Counted from the first letter of the stretch, positions 41,486 to 50,379 are shown. The stretch: DNA of 64,000 bases from Anaerolineae bacterium (GCA_013178295.1 JABLWW010000009.1:62001-126000), one strand, 5' to 3'. A program made the numbers and translations. Notes: generated by a model from the sequence alone, not told the origin.

Positions 41486-42808
41486 GTGTTTGAAACTTTA
41501 GCAGAACGCTTAAACATCGTTTTCAAGAATTTGCGTCGGCGCGGTAAGTTATCCCCCGAGGATGTTGACGCATCGCTGCGAGAAGTCCGTCTGGCATTGC
41601 TGGAGGCGGATGTCCATTATAGTGTGGTGAAGACATTTCTGGCACGCGTGCGTGAAAGAGCTGTGGGCTATGAAGTCTCCCAGGCACTAAATCCGGCTCA
41701 GCAGGTCATCAAAATTGTGCACGAGGAGCTGATTGCAACACTGGGCGAGACTTCCAGATTAAACTTATCTGGTCCGCGCCCGCGTGTCATCATGTTGGTT
41801 GGCTTGCAAGGCTCTGGCAAAACAACCGCTGCTGCAAAGCTTGCCCGTCTTTTGCGCTCACAGGGAGAGCGGGCGCTGCTTGTGGCGGCAGACCCATATC
41901 GCCCGGCGGCGGTTAAGCAATTGCAAACACTTGGGGAGAAGATTGGGGTAGATGTATACACTCAGTCTGACAGACGCCCTCCAGAACTGGTTTGGGACGC
42001 TTATCAACTGGCGCAGAAGGGCGGAGTTTCTGTCATCATTATTGATACTGCTGGTCGCTCACAATTGGATAATGAATTAATGACAGAATTGTTAGAGATT
42101 AGCAGGAAGGTGCCAATCAATGAGACACTTTTGGTGGTGGACGCTATGATAGGGCAGGAGGCATTACGGGTGGCGGAAGGCTTTCGCGAAGCTGTTGCGC
42201 TGACCGGCCTTATTATGACCAAGATGGATGGTGATGCCCGGGGCGGTGCGGCAATATCTATTCGCAGCGTCACTGGAGTGCCGATCAAGTTTTTGGGTGT
42301 TGGTGAAGGCGTTGAGGCATTGGAAGTGTATGATCCTCAGCGATTGGCTTCTCGGATTCTGGGGATGGGGGATATGATTGGGCTGATTGAGAGAGCAGAA
42401 GCCATGTTTGACCAGAAACAGGCTCAAGCGCAGGCTGAAAAGATGCTTACAGGACAATTTTCTCTGGTAGAATTTGCAGAGCAGTTGAAACAGATGCGCC
42501 GTATGGGACCCTTTCAGCAAATTTTGGAAATGTTGCCCGGAAGCATGGGGCAGATGGCGCGGACAATTTCACCGCAAGATGTAGAAAAGCAGTTTAAGAA
42601 GACTGAGGCGATCATTAACTCAATGACGATGGAAGAACGTCGCGATCCCGATATTCTCAACGCCAGCCGCCGCCGCAGGATAGCTTCTGGTTCAGGTACT
42701 GAAGTGCAGGATGTTAACCGCCTGATCAAACAGTTTCGCGATGTTCAAAAAATGTTCAAGCAAATGCAAAAGACTGGCGGACGCAATATGATGCGTTTCT
42801 TCAGCTAA
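41486..42808 (+). CDS. ffh: Signal recognition particle GTPase Ffh
   Basis: SRP54-type GTPase of 440 residues that carries ribosomes translating membrane and exported proteins to FtsY. Domains in order: N-helical bundle (ERLNIVFKNLRRRGKLS), G domain with P-loop GLQGSGKTT, the RPAAVKQLQTLGE region, DTAGR and TKMDGDARGG, and the Met-rich M domain (about 320-440) ending in KQMQKTGGRNMMRFFS. It starts at a GTG. It heads the conserved translation cluster ffh-rpsP-khpA-rimM, although a 105-bp gap before rpsP may hold another promoter. Confidence 0.97.
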   Translation: MFETLAERLNIVFKNLRRRGKLSPEDVDASLREVRLALLEADVHYSVVKTFLARVRERAVGYEVSQALNPAQQVIKIVHEELIATLGETSRLNLSGPRPRVIMLVGLQGSGKTTAAAKLARLLRSQGERALLVAADPYRPAAVKQLQTLGEKIGVDVYTQSDRRPPELVWDAYQLAQKGGVSVIIIDTAGRSQLDNELMTELLEISRKVPINETLLVVDAMIGQEALRVAEGFREAVALTGLIMTKMDGDARGGAAISIRSVTGVPIKFLGVGEGVEALEVYDPQRLASRILGMGDMIGLIERAEAMFDQKQAQAQAEKMLTGQFSLVEFAEQLKQMRRMGPFQQILEMLPGSMGQMARTISPQDVEKQFKKTEAIINSMTMEERRDPDILNASRRRRIASGSGTEVQDVNRLIKQFRDVQKMFKQMQKTGGRNMMRFFS

Positions 42809-42913
42809 TATGGTAGGATGAAAGGTGATAGTATGCGTTCCTTCCGCAGCCTCTCACACACCTTTTTGATAACCGTTAAAAGATTTTTAGATGATGTAGA
42901 GGAGTGAAACTCA

Positions 42914-43258
42914 ATGGTTCGAATTCGTTTGCGACGTGTTGGCTTACGTAACCAGCCAAGTTACCGTATTATTGCTGCGGATAAAGAAAGTCCCCGTGAC
43001 GGGAAGTTTCTTGAGATTCTGGGTTCTTATAATCCGAGAACCGAGCCTTTTACCATTCAGGTGGACGAAAGTCGTGTTTTTCACTGGATGAGCAATGGCG
43101 CTCAACCTACCGAGTCGGTTGCCAAGCTGTTTAAAAGTGTTGGCATTTTGGATAGGTATGAGCGGTATAAGGCTGGAGAGAGCCTTGAGAGCCTTCTTGA
43201 AGAATCCAAGGCATATTTTGAAAAGCGCGGTACAAGCTTCAAAACTCGACGAGATTAG
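42914..43258 (+). CDS. rpsP: 30S ribosomal protein S16
   Basis: Ribosomal protein of 114 residues, with the family start VRIRLRRVGLRNQPSYRI, the GKFLEILGSYNPR segment and the W-x-x-x-G-A-Q-P-T motif (WMSNGAQPTESVAKL). The tail is longer than in the shortest S16 proteins and is charged. The GAGGAGTGA ribosome site is strong. It is followed at 68 bp by khpA, as in many bacteria. Confidence 0.98.
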   Translation: MVRIRLRRVGLRNQPSYRIIAADKESPRDGKFLEILGSYNPRTEPFTIQVDESRVFHWMSNGAQPTESVAKLFKSVGILDRYERYKAGESLESLLEESKAYFEKRGTSFKTRRD

Positions 43259-43326
43259 TGGGCACCAGCTTGGTCTAAGCCCAAAGTTAAGTTCCTTACC
43301 ATTCGGGCAAGGCAAAGGAGGTGTCT

Positions 43327-43563
43327 GTGAAAGCTCTTGTAGAGTATATCGCGAGTTCTCTGGTTGATGATCCGTCCCAGGTGGTTGTCAAACAGGAGCG
43401 CAGCGGGAGTAAGGTTGTGTTGCAGCTGCGGGTTGCCAAAGCAGATATGGGGCGTATCATTGGAAAAAACGGAAAAGTTGCAAATTCCATACGCATCCTT
43501 CTGCGGGTGGCTGCTGCGCGGGAGGGAAAGCAGGTTTCCCTGGACGTGATTGAGCCGAAATGA
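43327..43563 (+). CDS. khpA: KH-domain RNA-binding protein KhpA
   Basis: Small RNA-binding protein of about 78 residues, homologous to YlqC/KhpA. It has a single KH fold with the GxxG-type loop IIGKNGKVANSIR. Start: the GTG at 43327 is chosen because AAAGGAGGT ends 4 nt upstream; a GTG at 43321 is immediately next to that site and too close. The stop codon overlaps the rimM start by 4 bp (ATGA). Partners with KhpB/Jag in other bacteria; jag is not in this window. Confidence 0.95.
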   Translation: MKALVEYIASSLVDDPSQVVVKQERSGSKVVLQLRVAKADMGRIIGKNGKVANSIRILLRVAAAREGKQVSLDVIEPK

Positions 43564-44129
43564 GCAGTGCATTGACCGGGGCTGGAAGCGAAAAAGATAT
43601 TTCTGACGCAGGCTCGTCTTATCGGGGCGAGCCTGTTTTCTTGGCGGTTGGGAAGATTCGGCGCTCGCACGGGTTACGCGGTGAGATGCTGATGGATGTT
43701 ATGACACATTTTCCCGAGCGCCTTGTCCCTGGAAAAGCGCTCTATATCGGTGAAGGACGGTTGTTGGTGCACATTGATCATGCGCGTTGGGCAGACAAGG
43801 GGATGCTAATTGCGTTTAAGGGCTATGATACAGCCGAAGCGGTTGCTCACTGGCGCAATACTTATGTCTACGTGAAATCTGATGAATTGCCGGACTTGCC
43901 CTCAGGGGTTTTTTATCACCATCAGCTTTTGGGATTAAGAGTGGTGGATCAGAGAACAGGAAGAGAATTGGGAGTGCTGTCTGAAATTCTCGAGACGGGC
44001 GCAAATGATGTGTATGTGGTTACCTCTGCTCAGGGTCAGGAAACACTCTTAGCCGCTATTGAGGAGGTGATTTTACAGGTTGATGTGCCCAATTCTGTCA
44101 TGTATGTTTGTGCACCGGATTGGTTATAA
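43560..44129 (+). CDS. rimM: Ribosome maturation factor RimM
   Basis: 16S maturation factor of 189 residues that acts on the 30S head. The N-terminal RimM barrel starts LAVGKIRRSHGLRGEM, and the PRC barrel follows (YHHQLLGLRVVDQRTG, LETGANDVYVV, LLAAIEEVILQVD). About 25 extra residues precede the conserved start, so a downstream start is possible but none has a better ribosome site; translation is probably coupled to khpA through the 4-bp overlap. The stop codon TAA lies inside the dprA -10 box. trmD and rplS, usual neighbours, do not follow. Confidence 0.95.
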   Translation: MSSALTGAGSEKDISDAGSSYRGEPVFLAVGKIRRSHGLRGEMLMDVMTHFPERLVPGKALYIGEGRLLVHIDHARWADKGMLIAFKGYDTAEAVAHWRNTYVYVKSDELPDLPSGVFYHHQLLGLRVVDQRTGRELGVLSEILETGANDVYVVTSAQGQETLLAAIEEVILQVDVPNSVMYVCAPDWL

Positions 44130-44130
44130 T
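44125..44130 (+). promoter_or_regulatory. -10 box of dprA, overlapping the rimM stop codon
   Basis: TATAAT whose T-A-A (44127-44129) is the rimM stop. Seven nt separate it from the dprA ATG, and there is no Shine-Dalgarno, so the transcript is probably leaderless or nearly so. A -35 match is weak. Confidence 0.55.
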
Positions 44131-44137
44131 TGGCGGT

Positions 44138-45214
44138 ATGGACGCCAAAGCCTATTGGGTGGGTTTTAACACGATAAAGGGGATAGGCGCAGTCCGTATG
44201 CAGGCGCTTCTGGATTATTTTGGCGATCTTGAGGTTGCCTGGCATGCGCCGTATGATGCGTTGTGTGCTGCTGGATTGACCGAGAAAATAGCCCAGAATG
44301 TTATTGTGTATCGGCGGCACGTTGACCTTGAAAAGCTGTTGTGCAAAATCTTAGCACAAGGCATCAAAGTTATCATCAGGGAAGACGCTGAATACCCGAG
44401 GAGGTTAAGGGAGATCGCTTATCCGCCTCCCGTTCTGTATGTACGTGGAGAAATAGACCCAAGGGATGATTGGGCTGTGGCGGTCGTTGGAACGCGAAAC
44501 GCTTCCTCGTATGGAAGGCAGGTGGCGGCTGAGGTGGGAAAGCACCTGGCTCGTAACGGGATCACAGTGGTCAGTGGGCTTGCCAGGGGGATTGACCGGA
44601 TAGCGCATGAATCTGCTCTGGATGCTGGCGGCAGAAGCCTGGCGGTTTTGGGGAGCGGGGTAGATCGCATCTATCCCCCGGAGCATCGTTTTCTTGCCAA
44701 CCAGATGATACAGACAGGCGCGCTGATAAGCGATTATCCTCCGGGAACGCCGCCTGAGAGCATCAATTTTCCGCCTCGCAATCGCATCATTTCTGGTTTG
44801 TCTGTCGCGGTTGTCATTGTCGAAGCGGGCAAAGAGAGCGGGGCGTTAATTACAGCCGAGTTTGCGGCTGAGCAGGGCAGGGAAGTGTTTGCTGTGCCGG
44901 GAAACATTTTTAATCCCCAATCAGCGGGTACCAATTATTTGATCCAACAGGGCGCTAAACCCATGCTCAAAGTAGAGGATATTCTTGAGGAGTTGAATTT
45001 GCAGCAGGTTGTGCATACTGCTGCGTTGCCTTTGCTGCCCAGTGATGAGGTAGAATCCTCTTTGTTTCGTTTGCTGAGCAAAGAGCCGCTGCATATAGAT
45101 GACATTCGAGCGCAATCGGGCTTGCCAATTGAGAGGGTTTCGGCTACACTGGCGATGATGGAGTTGAAGGGCATAATCAGACAGGTTGGTTATATGAGTT
45201 ATGTTCTGTGTTAG
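44138..45214 (+). CDS. dprA: DNA processing protein DprA
   Basis: Single-strand DNA-binding protein of 358 residues that loads RecA onto incoming DNA in transformation. An N-terminal helix-hairpin-helix region (AYWVGFNTIKGIGAVRMQ) precedes the Rossmann DprA core: VAVVGTRNASSYGRQVA, VVSGLARGIDRIAHESAL, VLGSGVDRIYPPEH, NRIISGLSVAVVIVEA and AVPGN. A C-terminal winged helix (about 290-355) follows. The start is the ATG at 44138; an in-frame ATG 30 bp upstream lies within rimM and ahead of the promoter. No other competence gene is in the window. Confidence 0.95.
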   Translation: MDAKAYWVGFNTIKGIGAVRMQALLDYFGDLEVAWHAPYDALCAAGLTEKIAQNVIVYRRHVDLEKLLCKILAQGIKVIIREDAEYPRRLREIAYPPPVLYVRGEIDPRDDWAVAVVGTRNASSYGRQVAAEVGKHLARNGITVVSGLARGIDRIAHESALDAGGRSLAVLGSGVDRIYPPEHRFLANQMIQTGALISDYPPGTPPESINFPPRNRIISGLSVAVVIVEAGKESGALITAEFAAEQGREVFAVPGNIFNPQSAGTNYLIQQGAKPMLKVEDILEELNLQQVVHTAALPLLPSDEVESSLFRLLSKEPLHIDDIRAQSGLPIERVSATLAMMELKGIIRQVGYMSYVLC

Positions 45215-45242
45215 GAATCTGTTGAGAGGTTAGATTACAAAA

Positions 45243-46340
45243 ATGCAAGAGCATTATTATGCTGTGATTATGGCGGGCGGGGGCGGGACAAGACTTTGGC
45301 CAATTTCCCGCAAGCAGTGCCCCAAACAGATGATCAGTTTTGGGCAGGAACGCTCGCTGTACCAGATGGCAGTGGACAGGCTGACGGGCGTGTTTGCTCC
45401 GGAACAGATATTTATTGTCACCAATGCGCAGATGGCATCTGCTTTGCAAACCCAGGTTCCCAGTATCCCCAGGCGGAATTATGTTCTGGAGCCTATGCCA
45501 AAAGGCACTGCTGCCGCGATCGGTCTGGCGGCGGTGGAGATTTTATCTAGGGATGATCATCCTGCTGCTACTATGGCTGTTTTGACGGCCGATCACTATA
45601 TTCAGAATGTGCCATACTTTCGCAATTTGTTGCTGGCAGCTTATGATGCTGCCAGTGATGGGCACATGGTTACCCTGGGCATTAAACCGACATATCCATC
45701 TACGGGGTATGGCTATATTCAACGCGGCGAATGGGTCAAAGGGTACCAGGGTATTAATGCCTACCGTGTGGTTCGTTTTTTGGAAAAGCCGGATGAGGAG
45801 AACGCACGCAGATTGATCCGACTGGGGAATTATGATTGGAATTCCGGGATGTTTTTCTGGCGGGTGAATCACATCCTTGAACAATTCAGACAGCACATGC
45901 CTGATCTGGCTTCTGTTTTGAACGAGTTGCTTTATGCTTGTCGAAAAGGAGAATATTCTGAGACGCTTGAACGAGTTTGGGGCGGAATCGTGCCGCAGAC
46001 AATAGATTATGGCATTATGGAGAAAGCAAGTGGGGTTGTGGTTCTTCCCACAATGGATTTGGGGTGGAATGACGTTGGGAGTTGGGATTCGCTGTTTGAG
46101 GTTTTGCCCCCTGATGAGAGGGGCAATATTGTAGTTGATGCTGAGCACATTGGCGTGGACACGTTCAACTCGTTGATATATGGCGAGAAGTCGAAACGCT
46201 TGATTGTAACGATTGGGGCACGCAACTTAATTGTTGTTGATACAGGAGATGCCTTGTTGGTATGTTCGCGCAATGAAGCGCAAAAGGTGCGTCATGTGAT
46301 TGAATTATTAAGCAAAAAGAACCTTGAGAGATATTTGTAG
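45243..46340 (+). CDS. Mannose-1-phosphate guanylyltransferase
   Basis: Enzyme of 365 residues that makes GDP-mannose from mannose 1-phosphate and GTP, supplying glycan and lipid glycosylation. The nucleotidyltransferase signature is clear: AVIMAGGGGTRLWPISRKQCPKQM, with GGGTRLWP binding the nucleotide (quoted in part), followed by LEPMPKGTAAAIGL, FLEKPDEENARR and the hexose-binding DLGWNDVGSWDSL. The C-terminal isomerase domain of bifunctional ManC proteins is absent, so it is a single-function enzyme. It is placed between dprA (28 bp) and topA, which are often direct neighbours elsewhere, and supplies a donor useful for the GT genes at 57-64 kb. Confidence 0.93.
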   Translation: MQEHYYAVIMAGGGGTRLWPISRKQCPKQMISFGQERSLYQMAVDRLTGVFAPEQIFIVTNAQMASALQTQVPSIPRRNYVLEPMPKGTAAAIGLAAVEILSRDDHPAATMAVLTADHYIQNVPYFRNLLLAAYDAASDGHMVTLGIKPTYPSTGYGYIQRGEWVKGYQGINAYRVVRFLEKPDEENARRLIRLGNYDWNSGMFFWRVNHILEQFRQHMPDLASVLNELLYACRKGEYSETLERVWGGIVPQTIDYGIMEKASGVVVLPTMDLGWNDVGSWDSLFEVLPPDERGNIVVDAEHIGVDTFNSLIYGEKSKRLIVTIGARNLIVVDTGDALLVCSRNEAQKVRHVIELLSKKNLERYL

Positions 46341-46354
46341 AGGAGGAATTGGTT

Positions 46355-48670
46355 TTGGAGGCTTATTGTGTTAAATGCAAAGTGAAGAGGGAAATCCAGC
46401 AGCCGCAGGCAGGTTATAACAATGCTGGAAGCCCATACGTCAGCGGGGTTTGTGGTGTGTGTGGGACACGCGTGTATCGTATGGGGAAGACAGAAGCTCA
46501 CGAAGGTCTGGAAAAGCCCGCGTCATTGGCGAACAGAAGAGATGGGAAGCTGGTGATTGTTGAATCGCCTGCTAAAGCGCGCACGGTTGGCAGGTTTTTG
46601 GGTAAGGGGTATACGGTTAAGGCTTCTGTTGGTCATGTGCGCGATTTGCTGAAATCTGAACTTTCGGTTGATGTGGAAAACAATTTTCAACCAAAGTACC
46701 GGGTGCCAAATGAAAAAAGACCCGTGGTGAAAGAAATAAAAGCGCTGGCAAAGCGTGCGGAAGAGATTTATCTGGCGACTGACCCGGATCGAGAGGGGGA
46801 GGCGATCGCATGGCATCTTATGGAGGCGGCTGAAATATCGCCAAAATATTCGCGGCGGGTTGTTTTCCACGAAATTACGCAGTCGGCTATTTCTGAAGCA
46901 TTTTCTCATCCACGCCAAATTGATATGAACCTGGTTAATGCGCAGCAGGCGCGCCGGGTTTTAGACCGCCTGGTGGGCTACGGGATTAGCCCGATCCTGT
47001 GGGCTAAAGTTCGTAATCGTCTGTCGGCAGGGCGTGTGCAGTCTGTGGCATTGCGGTTGATTGTGGAGCGTGAGCAGGAAATTGACGCTTTCATCCCCCG
47101 AGAATATTGGACAATCGCTGCGGAATTGATGCCTGAAGGCGTTCGCGGCAGCAATAGCTATATTGCCCGCCTTGTGCGTGTGGATGATAAAGAACCTGAA
47201 CTGCCAAATGAAAGCGTTGTTACCCCGCTTCTGTATGACCTGGAGCGTTCCACATTTCGCATATCCAAAATTAAACGAGGAGAAAGAAGACGGAAACCTT
47301 CTGCGCCTTTTATCACGAGCACCTTGCAGCAGGAAGCCTCGCGAAAGCTGGGCTATACCGCCAAGCGCACCATGGCGCTTGCCCAGCAACTGTATGAGGG
47401 GCTGGATGTGGGAGAGGAAGGAAACACTGGCTTAATTACGTATATGCGTACGGACTCGACCAATGTGGCGGAGGTCGCCGTAAAAGATGCGCGCGAGTAT
47501 ATCCTTAATACGTATGGGGAGAGCTATCTGCCTGCAACGCCGCCGCAGTATAAGACCCGCGCAGCTGTGGCTCAGGAGGCGCACGAAGCCATTCGTCCCA
47601 CGTCTGTTCTGCGTAGCCCAGAAAAGATAAAGTCTTTTTTGAGCCGCGATCAGTATCGCCTCTATCAGTTAATCTGGCAACGTTTTGTAGCTTCTCAGAT
47701 GGAAGCGGCTATTTTTGATACCCTATCTGTTGAGATTAGTGCTATGGGTACTGACCATCAGTATTTGCTGCGCGCTTCGGGTTCTGTCCTCAAATTTCCG
47801 GGTTTTCTCGTGGTGTATGAGGAAGCGCGTGATGAAGATCAAAAAACTGATGAGGAGGCTGAAAATGCGCAGATACCGCCTGGTCTTGTGGAAGATCAGG
47901 TGCAGAATCTTGTACGTCTGATACCCGAGCAGCACTTTACACAGCCCCCGCCGAGATACACAGAGGCATCACTTGTGCAGGTTTTGGAGGAATATGGTAT
48001 TGGCCGCCCTTCGACGTATGCGCCTATTCTTTCCACAATCCAGGAACGCGGTTATGTGGTTAGAGAAGGAAAAAGGTTGATACCAACGGAGACCGGGGTG
48101 TTGGTGAATGGTTTGCTGCTTGAATACTTTGCCGATATTGTTGATTTGAATTTCACTGCGAACATGGAACTGGAACTTGATACGATTGCCAATGGGGCAA
48201 TCGTCTGGGAGAAAGTGATACGCTCTTTTTACGATAAATTTTCGCCGCAGTTGGCGCATGCTCAAGCTGAGATGCCTGAAAGCAAAGCGGAGCTGGAGAA
48301 GGTGGGTAGGGCATGCCCAAAATGTGGAAAAGATCTTGTCATACGCTGGGGACGTTATGGAAAGTTTATCAGTTGTAGCGGTTTTCCGGATTGTCGCCAT
48401 ACAGAGGCATGGCTGGAGCAAATTGGTGTAAAATGTCCTGAAGATGGCGGCGAGGTCGTCATACGAAAGACACGTAAGGGGCGCATTTTTTACGGATGTG
48501 CCAACTACCCTGAGTGCAATTTCACATCTTGGAAGCGTCCAATACCTGTTGCCTGTCCGACCTGTGGCGGTCTTTTGGTGATTGCTAACAAACAGGAGTT
48601 CCAGTGTGTTAAGTGTCAGGAGACATTCCTGACAGAGCAGATAGGGGATTTGGCGTTTGAATCCTCTTGA
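46355..48670 (+). CDS. topA: DNA topoisomerase I with N-terminal DUF5679 zinc ribbon
   Basis: Type IA topoisomerase of 772 residues that relaxes negative supercoils. Residues 1-45 are an added zinc ribbon (Cys5, Cys8, Cys33, Cys36; AYCVKCKVKRE, GVCGVCGTRVYR) of the DUF5679 type. The Toprim domain follows (KLVIVESPAKARTVGRFLG, ATDPDREGEAIAWHL), then the catalytic tyrosine Tyr363 in LITYMRTDSTN. Three C-terminal zinc modules end the protein (CPKCGKDL...CSGFPDC, CPEDGGEV...CANYPEC, CPTCGG...CVKC). The start is the TTG at 46355, which has AGGAGG at proper spacing; a TTG at 46349 is too close. Confidence 0.95.
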   Translation: MEAYCVKCKVKREIQQPQAGYNNAGSPYVSGVCGVCGTRVYRMGKTEAHEGLEKPASLANRRDGKLVIVESPAKARTVGRFLGKGYTVKASVGHVRDLLKSELSVDVENNFQPKYRVPNEKRPVVKEIKALAKRAEEIYLATDPDREGEAIAWHLMEAAEISPKYSRRVVFHEITQSAISEAFSHPRQIDMNLVNAQQARRVLDRLVGYGISPILWAKVRNRLSAGRVQSVALRLIVEREQEIDAFIPREYWTIAAELMPEGVRGSNSYIARLVRVDDKEPELPNESVVTPLLYDLERSTFRISKIKRGERRRKPSAPFITSTLQQEASRKLGYTAKRTMALAQQLYEGLDVGEEGNTGLITYMRTDSTNVAEVAVKDAREYILNTYGESYLPATPPQYKTRAAVAQEAHEAIRPTSVLRSPEKIKSFLSRDQYRLYQLIWQRFVASQMEAAIFDTLSVEISAMGTDHQYLLRASGSVLKFPGFLVVYEEARDEDQKTDEEAENAQIPPGLVEDQVQNLVRLIPEQHFTQPPPRYTEASLVQVLEEYGIGRPSTYAPILSTIQERGYVVREGKRLIPTETGVLVNGLLLEYFADIVDLNFTANMELELDTIANGAIVWEKVIRSFYDKFSPQLAHAQAEMPESKAELEKVGRACPKCGKDLVIRWGRYGKFISCSGFPDCRHTEAWLEQIGVKCPEDGGEVVIRKTRKGRIFYGCANYPECNFTSWKRPIPVACPTCGGLLVIANKQEFQCVKCQETFLTEQIGDLAFESS

Positions 48671-48776
48671 CTGAATTCTACGGATACCTGAATTGCATAT
48701 TATTAAAATCTGTTCTAAAATAATATATGTGCTTGTGCCGTACCATCGGGTAGTGTCGGCGTGTTGAGGAGATGCT

Positions 48777-49814
48777 ATGGAAAAAATTCGTGACCAGTTG
48801 CGTAATCCTGTGGTAACAGCGATATTGGGGTTTTTGATTGGACTGGTAATTGGGTTGCCGGTGCTGGGGTGGGGTCTTCTGCCTGTCAGGTGGACGGATG
48901 CATCTGCACAGCATTTGCGAGAAGATGCACGCCTGGATTATCTGCGTATGGCTGTGGAATCCTATTCCAAGAACCGCAATGTGGATCTTGCCAAAATGCG
49001 ATGGGAGGAATTAGGTACAGAAGCGCAATCGGCAATGCAGGCACTCCAGAGCGAGGTTTCTGTTTCGCCTCAGGATATTGCAGACTTCCAGAAAGCGGTG
49101 GGCGAAGCTGGGGGCGGTGTGTTGGAGGTTACTCCTCAACAGACCGGCACTTCATTGGTTACCCAGGAGCCAGCTAAGGAATCATCGCCGGGATTAAATT
49201 TGGTATTGTTGTTTGGTGTTTTCTGTGTATTGACGCTTGTTGTTGGCGCCGTGCTGGTGTTTATAATTTTGCAGCGCAGAAAAAGGGTGCAAAGCGGGGA
49301 TTTGGGTGATGAGCGTGCAGCTACAGAGGATGGGTATGGATATGTGGCTGAAGAGGCTGGTTATGTTGAGGGACAGGAGCACCCTATTGCACAATTTATG
49401 ACAACGTACACGTTGGGTGACGATCTCTATGATGACTCGTTCAGCATTGATTCTCCTACCGGCGAGTTTTTGGGAGAGTGCGGCGTTGGGGTATCTGATA
49501 CGATTGGAATTGGTGATCCTAAGAAAGTCAGCGCTTTTGAAGTATGGCTGTTTGACAAGAATGATATTCAGACAGTTACCAAAGTGCTGATGAGCGAACA
49601 TGCGTATAATAATCCAGAGATCAAGCAGCGTTTGGCGACAAAAGGTGAGCCTGTGCTGTTAGAGTCAGGCAAGCATATTCTTCTTGATACTGCCACACTG
49701 CAACTGGAAGCTAGAGTGGTAGATATGAATTATGGGCAAGGCGCCTTGCCGCAAAACAGTTTCTTTGAGCGTTTGACGCTTGAGCTGGCGATTTGGCCAA
49801 AAGCGGTCGAGTAA
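48777..49814 (+). CDS. Bitopic membrane protein of unknown function
   Basis: Protein of 345 residues. An N-terminal helix (VVTAILGFLIGLVIGLPVLGWGLLP) is followed by an extracytoplasmic helical segment (about 40-110; AQHLREDARLDYLRMAVESY), a second helix (about 140-162, LVLLFGVFCVLTLVVGAVLV), and a cytoplasmic C-terminal domain (about 200-345). The last part is beta-rich and conserved-looking: YTLGDDLYDDSFSID, GECGVGVSDTIGIGDPKKVSAFEVWLFDKND. I recognise no named family. GAGGAG precedes the ATG. It stands alone between topA and the terminator shared with greA. Confidence 0.8.
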   Translation: MEKIRDQLRNPVVTAILGFLIGLVIGLPVLGWGLLPVRWTDASAQHLREDARLDYLRMAVESYSKNRNVDLAKMRWEELGTEAQSAMQALQSEVSVSPQDIADFQKAVGEAGGGVLEVTPQQTGTSLVTQEPAKESSPGLNLVLLFGVFCVLTLVVGAVLVFIILQRRKRVQSGDLGDERAATEDGYGYVAEEAGYVEGQEHPIAQFMTTYTLGDDLYDDSFSIDSPTGEFLGECGVGVSDTIGIGDPKKVSAFEVWLFDKNDIQTVTKVLMSEHAYNNPEIKQRLATKGEPVLLESGKHILLDTATLQLEARVVDMNYGQGALPQNSFFERLTLELAIWPKAVE

Positions 49815-49819
49815 AAGAA

Positions 49820-49849
49820 AAAATTGGGAGCTTCTGGCTCCCAATTTTT
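49820..49849. terminator. Bidirectional terminator between convergent genes (greA side)
   Basis: Arms 49820-49831 and 49837-49848, 12 bp, loop ttctg, with A- and T-tracts at the ends so that it can work from both strands. It separates the membrane protein gene from greA. Confidence 0.92.
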
Positions 49850-50321
49850 ATTCAATGCGGATGATTTTCAATTTTAGTGACCCGCTTGGGGTCTCGGCAT
49901 TAACCACCTCACCGACTTTGTGTCCTATAAGAGCTTTGCCGATCGGGGACTCGTAGGATATTCTACCTTTGGTGGGGTCCGCCTCTTTGGGGCCAACCAT
50001 GTGGTAAGTTTCCTCTATGTCATATCCTTCTTCTTTGATGGTGACGCGGTCGCCAATACCAACCTCTTCCAGGTTTTGTTCTATCTCATCAATGATAATG
50101 GCGTTGTTGAGAACAAGCTCAAGCTCGCGAATGCGACCTTCCAGGAAAGCTTGCTCTTCTTTTGCGCTGATATAATCCGCATTTTCAGAAAGGTCGCCTT
50201 GCTCAATAGCCGCGCGTAACCGCTTGGCTATTTCGTCTCTTCCTCTGCCCTTTAAGTCGGCAAGCTCTTCTCGAAGCCGGGCAATGCCTTCAGCGGTCAA
50301 GTAATTTGCGTTTGTTGTCAT
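49848..50321 (-). CDS. greA: Transcription elongation factor GreA
   Basis: Cleavage factor of 157 residues, the normal length, that lets RNA polymerase recover from backtracking. The N-terminal coiled coil contains YLTAEGIARLREELADL and the acidic tip GDLSENADYISAKEEQ. The C-terminal FKBP-like domain has VGIGDRVTIKEEGYD and IGKALIGHKVGEVV. The start at 50321 follows GGAGCAAAC; the frame extends upstream, but without a ribosome site. Confidence 0.97.
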   Translation of the reverse strand: MTTNANYLTAEGIARLREELADLKGRGRDEIAKRLRAAIEQGDLSENADYISAKEEQAFLEGRIRELELVLNNAIIIDEIEQNLEEVGIGDRVTIKEEGYDIEETYHMVGPKEADPTKGRISYESPIGKALIGHKVGEVVNAETPSGSLKLKIIRIE

Positions 50322-50379
50322 GTTTGCTCCTGCAAGCAAATTATACCAAAAAATTTTGTGGTTACTGGGCTGGCTGGTC

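Noticed and set aside
42821-42865. Possible terminator between ffh and rpsP
   Set aside because: Seven-bp arms with a loop of about 30 nt; too weak to call.
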